Source of the DNA: Dissophora ornata
Lineage: Eukaryota; Mortierellomycota; Mortierellomycetes; Mortierellales; Mortierellaceae
Assembly (NCBI GenBank): GCA_025201705.1
Contig: MU617159.1
Location: forward strand, 9,797 to 21,252
DNA length: 11,456 bases
Reading direction: 5' to 3'
Shown here: positions 7,431-11,456 of the stretch, in pieces
How positions within the stretch are numbered: position 1 is the first letter of the stretch
How the letters are laid out: each line of letters begins with the position of its first letter
Position numbers and translations under genes: made by a program
Notes under the pieces: generated by a model
Told to the model about the DNA's origin: nothing
Database searches by the model: none
What the model saw: only the letters and a program-made list of their open reading frames with translations

Positions 7431-8552
7431 CTAGTCGTCTTTGACCATCTCTTGCTTGTCGCCAGCAATTGCAATACTCATCATTGGCTCACTCTTCTCC
7501 TTCTCGTCCACAGTAACTGCGTCCTCTGACACTGTCATCATCGCTGTAGACTTTTCAGCAGCAACGGCATCAGCAGAGGGTGTCGCTGTTTTTGAGCCCA
7601 ACCTCACGTGTCTCAAATTGAATGTCAACAAGAACAAAATCGCGGCCATAGGGATAGTCGCCTTAAAGACCATCCTCATACTGTCCAAGTAGATCCCCTC
7701 AACTGTTCCACGGTATTCGACTGGGATGTTCACAATGTCCTGTGAAGAGGTCAGTGCGATGTTCGCGAACTCTGTTGGCACGGCCGACTTATCCAATGCA
7801 CTCTTGAGATGGTTTTGGAACAGGGCACCATTGATGGCGATTCCGAACCCAGATCCTGTCATGCGGAAGAAATTGTGCAGTGCAGAGACAGTAGCCAGAT
7901 CCTTACGTTCCACAGCTGCCTGGATGGCGACGATCAAACAAGGGAAAAGTTGCCCGATACCGAGGCCGCAGACGAGGAGGATAATAATTTGAATGGCCTT
8001 GGATGCCGTGTTGGTAAGGACGAGGCAGAGACCGATTCCGACGACAGCGCCGCCTGTGCCGGTGAAAATGAAAGGTCGGTACTTGCCGAATTTCGAGACG
8101 AGGATACCGACGATGTTGGATGAGATGAAGATGCCGGCTTCGAGGGGGATCATAGTCAGACCTGCAGCTGTTGCTGTATCGTGTTCAACGATCTAAATTG
8201 ATAGTGGAATGAGTATATATTAGATATTGCGTCACATCAAGCAGGCGAAAACGATAATGTACTGAAGCAGGTAGTTGATGCATTCTGCAGTCCCTTACTT
8301 GAAAATAGATTGGTAGGTAAAAGATGAGGGTCCAGAAGGTCATGCCCATGAAGATATTGAGACCGAATAGCGTTATGACATTTCGGTTCCTCCAGAGGTA
8401 AGGGGGCACGACGGGTTGCTTAGCCCAGTTGGCTTCGACCCACAGGAACGCAGCTCCGGATGGAATTGCCAACAAATACAGAATAATGATCAAGGGTCTA
8501 AAGTAGATCCGGTCAAAAAAATATTAGCAGTGAGAATTATACTCGCAACTTT

Positions 8553-8588
<36 letters not shown>

Positions 8589-10339
8589 AAAAAAAAAAAA
8601 AAAAAAAAAAAAAAAGATCTGACTGTGCAATGAAAATCACTTACGACTTCCAAGGATACATGTTTCCACCCAAGTTCGTCGGCAACAACAAAAACACTGT
8701 CGTCGTCGCCATAAAGAACGTACCCGCCCAATCAATCGCCCCCAGCTTCTGCCACACGCTCCCCTTTGGTTTCGGCAACTTTAACATAATCGCCATCGTC
8801 GGCATCGTGATCGCACCTAGAGCCACTTGGATGTAAAAACACCATCGCCAACTGACCTTATCCACAAACGCACCTCCCATGACCGGTCCCACCAAGGCAG
8901 AGATTGCAAAGACAGCAGAGATAAACCCTTGGTACTTGCCACGATCACGGATGGAGACTAGATCTGCAATGATGATGTTGGAGAGTGAAAAGATCCCACC
9001 GGCTCCGATACCAGTGATGGCTCGACAACCGAGGAACATGTTCATGTTCTTGCTCGCCCCCGAGAGAATGGAACCGAGGACAAAAATGCTGACGACGACA
9101 AAGACTGTGTGCTTGCGGCCAAAGATGTTGGAACAACGACCCCATAGACCTGGAAGTGAGAGTGAGAGGGGATTTTTTTTAAGGAACCGATGATAATTAT
9201 GATAGCAGGGCGGGGGGATCGATGTGAAGAGAAATGGCGACGATACAGATGTGAGAAAAGGGTCCATGCAGATAGTGTGTGAATAACACCGACATTTGGG
9301 GGATCTCTCATAGTGCGAGGGCGTGAAAACAAATTGGAATAGGAGGATCAAGATTTGCCGGTCAACGTGTTGGTATCGACATGGCCGACCTTGTTCTTTT
9401 AACCTCTTTGGCTCTCTCCCCTCCCCTCTTTACTCCTGTGCCACAAACAGCAGCACAATGAGAAAAGAAGAAAAAGAAGATGGACAGCTCATCGTCCTTG
9501 CTGCCAAACAGCAACAACAACAACAAAAAAACTGCAACTGCAACAGCAATAACAACAACAAAAACATGTTGAATGTCTTTATTAACATCTTTTATAGCTG
9601 TGTTGCAAGGTGTTTGCGGGTTGCATTTCATGAGGAGGTGAAGACAAAGAATCAAGTGAAGGCATGAACACCAACAAACAGCAAACCCCCCTTCCCGGTG
9701 CATAGTTCCAATAGTGGTGGTGGCGATCAAAATCGAGGGATAGGAAAAAATATAAAATAAGAAACACGTACCTTGAAAAGCGTTGGATGTGATAACGTAG
9801 CAGGTGAAGACAAGTTCGACCTGGTTGGATGCCTCAAACTCTGTGCCGATTCTAGGCAAAGCCGTTGATACGATGCTGTTGTCCAAAGCGGCCATGAACA
9901 TGGTCAATGCGACACTGTATAAATGAACACGTTATTAAAAGTTTGTCAGTCTTTTTTTGATTCAAAAATCGTGTGTGTGTGTGTGGGAACTGAAATTCAA
10001 GCAAATGACTTGTTTGTTTGTTTGTTTGATTTCTTACCCCAGGAATGCGGGCAGAAGCTGTCGCATCGGCAAGGTCTCTACTTCCTGTGATAAAATCTGT
10101 TCTGCAGTTTTTTCTTCCACTGTAGACACACCACTCTCAATATCTACCAAGCTCCCTCCATCAGCTTTGTCAAGGTTCTTTTGCTCTGAGGTAATAAAGG
10201 CCTTGTTGGTAGGTTCAGACATTTGAAAGTGATCCTTTTTGGAATCGGCATCTGGTTGGATGTGTGACGGGACAATCTCTGTTTCTGGACGATGAGTCGT
10301 GGAACTGGACGTCCGTGAGTGGTTGCTGCTACCGTTCAT
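7431..10339 (-). CDS. MFS drug:H+ antiporter, DHA2 (14-helix) family, five exons
   Basis: A plasma- or vacuolar-membrane pump expected to export drugs, toxins or metabolites in exchange for protons. Exons on the minus strand: 10339-10038, 9914-9772, 9149-8645, 8497-8299 and 8192-7431; all introns are GT-AG and the frame is kept, giving 636 residues. Residues 1-95 are a hydrophilic cytosolic leader. TM1 contains LDNSIVSTALP (111-121), the DHA2 signature. Motif A is GRCSNIFGRK (152-161), a variant of G.LSD.FGRK with Asn in place of Asp. RAITGIGAGG (191-200) follows, then RGKYQG (218-223) and motif C GPVMGG (236-241), then VSWRWCFYI. Many hydrophobic helices follow, and a charged tail of about 50 residues (EKSTAMMTVSEDAV...KDD) ends the protein. 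Start, stop, TATA box and poly(A) signal all fit. The substrate cannot be told from sequence. A single-gene transcript antisense to the transposons is expected. Confidence 0.92.
8193..8298 (-). other. MFS gene intron 4
   Basis: 106 nt, GTAAGG donor at 8298 and CAATTTAG acceptor ending at 8193, phase 0. Splicing joins LPIYFQ to IVEHDTATAAGL, the usual loop before the next helix in DHA2 proteins. Confidence 0.88.
8498..8644 (-). other. MFS gene intron 3, with a 62-nt homopolymer tract
   Basis: 147 nt, GTAAGT donor at 8644 and CTACTTTAG acceptor ending at 8498, phase 2. Splicing joins MYPWKS to PLIIILYLL. A tract of 61 A with one T on the plus strand (8554-8615) is poly-T on the gene strand and fills much of the intron. 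Confidence 0.88.
8554..8615. repeat. Poly(A/T) tract, 62 nt
   Basis: All A on the plus strand apart from T at 8587. It lies inside MFS intron 3. The length is likely to vary between strains and to be unreliable in the assembly. Confidence 0.9.
9150..9771 (-). other. MFS gene intron 2, unusually long (622 nt)
   Basis: GTACGT donor at 9771 and CTTCCAG acceptor ending at 9150, phase 1. Splicing joins SNAFQ to GLWGRCSNIFG, the expected MFS sequence into motif A. The other introns here are 70-150 nt. The excess is low-complexity sequence, including a CAA/CAG-type repeat at about 9509-9566. No protein or transposon was recognised inside. Confidence 0.85.
9509..9566. repeat. CAA/CAG-type microsatellite in MFS intron 2
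   Basis: An interrupted repeat of CAA, CAG and TGCAAC units on the plus strand (TTG/CTG on the gene strand). It would code poly-Gln if translated on the plus strand, but it lies wholly in the intron and opposite the gene. Confidence 0.75.
9915..10037 (-). other. MFS gene intron 1
   Basis: 123 nt, GTAAGA donor at 10037 and TATACAG acceptor ending at 9915, phase 2. Splicing joins PAFLG to VALTMFMAALDNS across the first membrane helix. It contains a (GT)n run near 9971-9984 and (TTTG)n near 10012-10027 on the plus strand. Confidence 0.88.
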
Positions 10340-10533
10340 GGTCAGCTGTGTATGGTATCAACGGGGGGGGCTGTGTTGAAGAAGGAGGGGGGGGGGACGT
10401 GCAATCTGGTGGTCTGATTTGTGTGAAAATAGTTCCAAAGAGGGATGAATTATTATGGGAAGAATGGAGTGGAGTGGAGCGGAGGACGAGTAAAAAGCAA
10501 CCAGGGGGGGTGTCTGGTTGTAAAGTGGAGCTG

Positions 10534-10541
10534 CTTTTATA
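10534..10541 (-). promoter_or_regulatory. TATA box of the MFS gene
   Basis: The minus strand reads TATAAAAG, a perfect TATA consensus, about 195 bp upstream of the start codon at 10339. A start site some 30 bp downstream would leave a leader of about 165 nt, G/C-homopolymer rich. A long T/A run flanks the box. Confidence 0.55.
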
Positions 10542-11456
10542 AGTTTTTTTTTTATATTCAGTGCTCACACACAAGACGAAAAAAAAAAAAAAAAATCAAA
10601 GGCGAAGTAGGTTCAACCACTCCGAGGGTTTTATTTGTTGACGGACGTTTGTTTAAACCACTCAAGCTCAGCTGCACTAAACTAACAGCCAAGGAGGGGA
10701 AAAAAAAAATCTTTCTGTTCGGGTCTAAATAAGGGAAGCACTCGTTCAGGCAGCGATACCCATGCACCACTTGTTTCTTCTAACTTTCCACCTACATGCC
10801 CCGCTAGACAGTAGCCATCCAAGGAAACATTGATGGAGATGACTCTTAACTTTTATGCTCATAACAAAGAAAAGAGAGAAACGACTTGGATCTACGTTCT
10901 CGAGTAGAATTATGCTCAAGGGAACGTACATTCATTTGCACAAATCCACTCACCTTATTAGCATCATAAAGATATCCATCGTCAGCCCATTCCAAAACAA
11001 AAATGGCCACACTCTCTTTCTGACTTTCATTCACCCATGCTAACTGGAGTTATTTTACGCCCAGGTACACTACATGTACTCTCTCTCTCTCTCTTGCACG
11101 CGCAGCGATCGCTCATTATGACTCTTCTTCTTCCAGGGTTTCTATTTTCCCCCTCTTCGGGAGGACCTTTAAAATGGGTGTTTTTTTTTGCCTGGCGCAG
11201 TCCCGTCTCTATCTAGTCCCCACAAACTTCAACGCTAGTTTCTTAGAATATTTCCTTTGATTTTTTTCTGCCCGCACTATTTGTTACACGAAGCATGTAT
11301 GGTTCAAGGTTTACCCCCGGGTTGTTTTCCCACACGCATGCAACATACACACACACGCTTAGTGCACATTGGAGAGAGAAAAAAAATATATACGTCTTTT
11401 CTAGTCACATTACAATTGCTCGCGTGGGAGGAGGGCAGCGGAGGGGTTCTCTTTTT
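10542..11456. other. Intergenic, low-complexity region, no firm gene
   Basis: It holds A runs at about 10580-10596 and 10699-10709, a (CT)8 microsatellite at 11079-11094 and an (AC)n stretch near 11346-11355. Pyrimidine-rich DNA follows to the edge, perhaps the promoter of a gene to the right. A single candidate exon (10954-11043, minus strand) is discussed under findings. No tRNA or rRNA was recognised. Confidence 0.5.

Noticed and set aside
7809..8123. Plus-strand frame of acidic composition
   Set aside because: Antisense shadow of MFS exon 5.
8554..8615. Poly(A) tail of a retroposon (SINE/LINE) inserted on the plus strand
   Set aside because: No flanking target duplication and no recognisable element body upstream; the tract sits inside a well-formed intron.
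9323..9667. Plus-strand frame with a Gln/Asn-rich repeat
   Set aside because: It is the complement of MFS intron 2; the repeat is a CAA/CAG microsatellite.
9362..9907. 181-codon minus-strand frame
   Set aside because: It is MFS exon 2 read through into intron 2; the GTACGT donor and the match of exon 3 to motif A show that it is spliced.
1..11456. CRISPR arrays, operons or prokaryotic defence systems
   Set aside because: No regularly spaced repeats or bacterial-style gene clusters; introns and AATAAA signals show a eukaryotic genome.
1..11456. LTR retrotransposon or endogenous virus
   Set aside because: No long terminal repeats, reverse transcriptase, integrase or capsid-like motif was seen; the mobile elements are a Helitron and a pogo-like element.

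Overview
This is eukaryotic, almost certainly fungal DNA. Genes are split by short spliceosomal introns with clear GTAAGT/GTACGT-type donors, CTAAC-like branch points and CAG/TAG acceptors, and poly(A) signals are AATAAA. Homopolymer tracts are common. The gene style (compact introns, a DHA2-type MFS pump, a Helitron and a pogo-like DNA transposon) would fit an early-diverging filamentous fungus such as a Mortierella-like species. That placement is inference; nothing in the window fixes the species.

Layout, left to right. (1) 1-326, minus strand: first coding exon of a secreted protein (clear signal peptide) and the start of its intron, which carries a diverged direct repeat; the gene runs off the left edge. 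(2) 327-1573: no supportable gene; it includes the upstream region of the secreted-protein gene. (3) 1574-1785: a tandem duplication of about 100 bp. (4) 1903-5156: a decayed Helitron (Rep/helicase rolling-circle transposon). One intron is recognisable. The coding sequence changes frame about eight times, has an in-frame stop, and has lost the Rep C-terminus and the helicase N-terminus, including the ATPase motifs. The HUH Rep core is still readable. A plausible 3' end (5-bp-stem hairpin, 13 nt, CTAG) lies at 5124-5156. (5) 5157-7355: a 2.2-kb pogo/Tigger-type element flanked by TA, carrying a two-exon CENP-B-like transposase. The transposase has lost the first and third catalytic aspartates and has a stop codon early in exon 2. 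It ends in a duplicated PCNA-binding-like (PIP-box) motif. (6) 7390-10541, minus strand: a complete five-exon, 636-residue DHA2-family (14-helix) MFS transporter with poly(A) signal and TATA box. (7) 10542-11456: low-complexity intergenic DNA; one weak candidate exon is noted.

The two transposons sit head to tail. The pogo element's TA target overlaps the single T that follows the Helitron's CTAG, and its other end stops 35 bp short of the transporter's poly(A) signal. The transporter is the only gene in the window that looks complete and functional. I found no evidence for a new multi-gene biological system. The most interesting points are the transposon junction, the loss of catalytic residues in an otherwise long CENP-B-like protein, and its doubled PIP-like tail.
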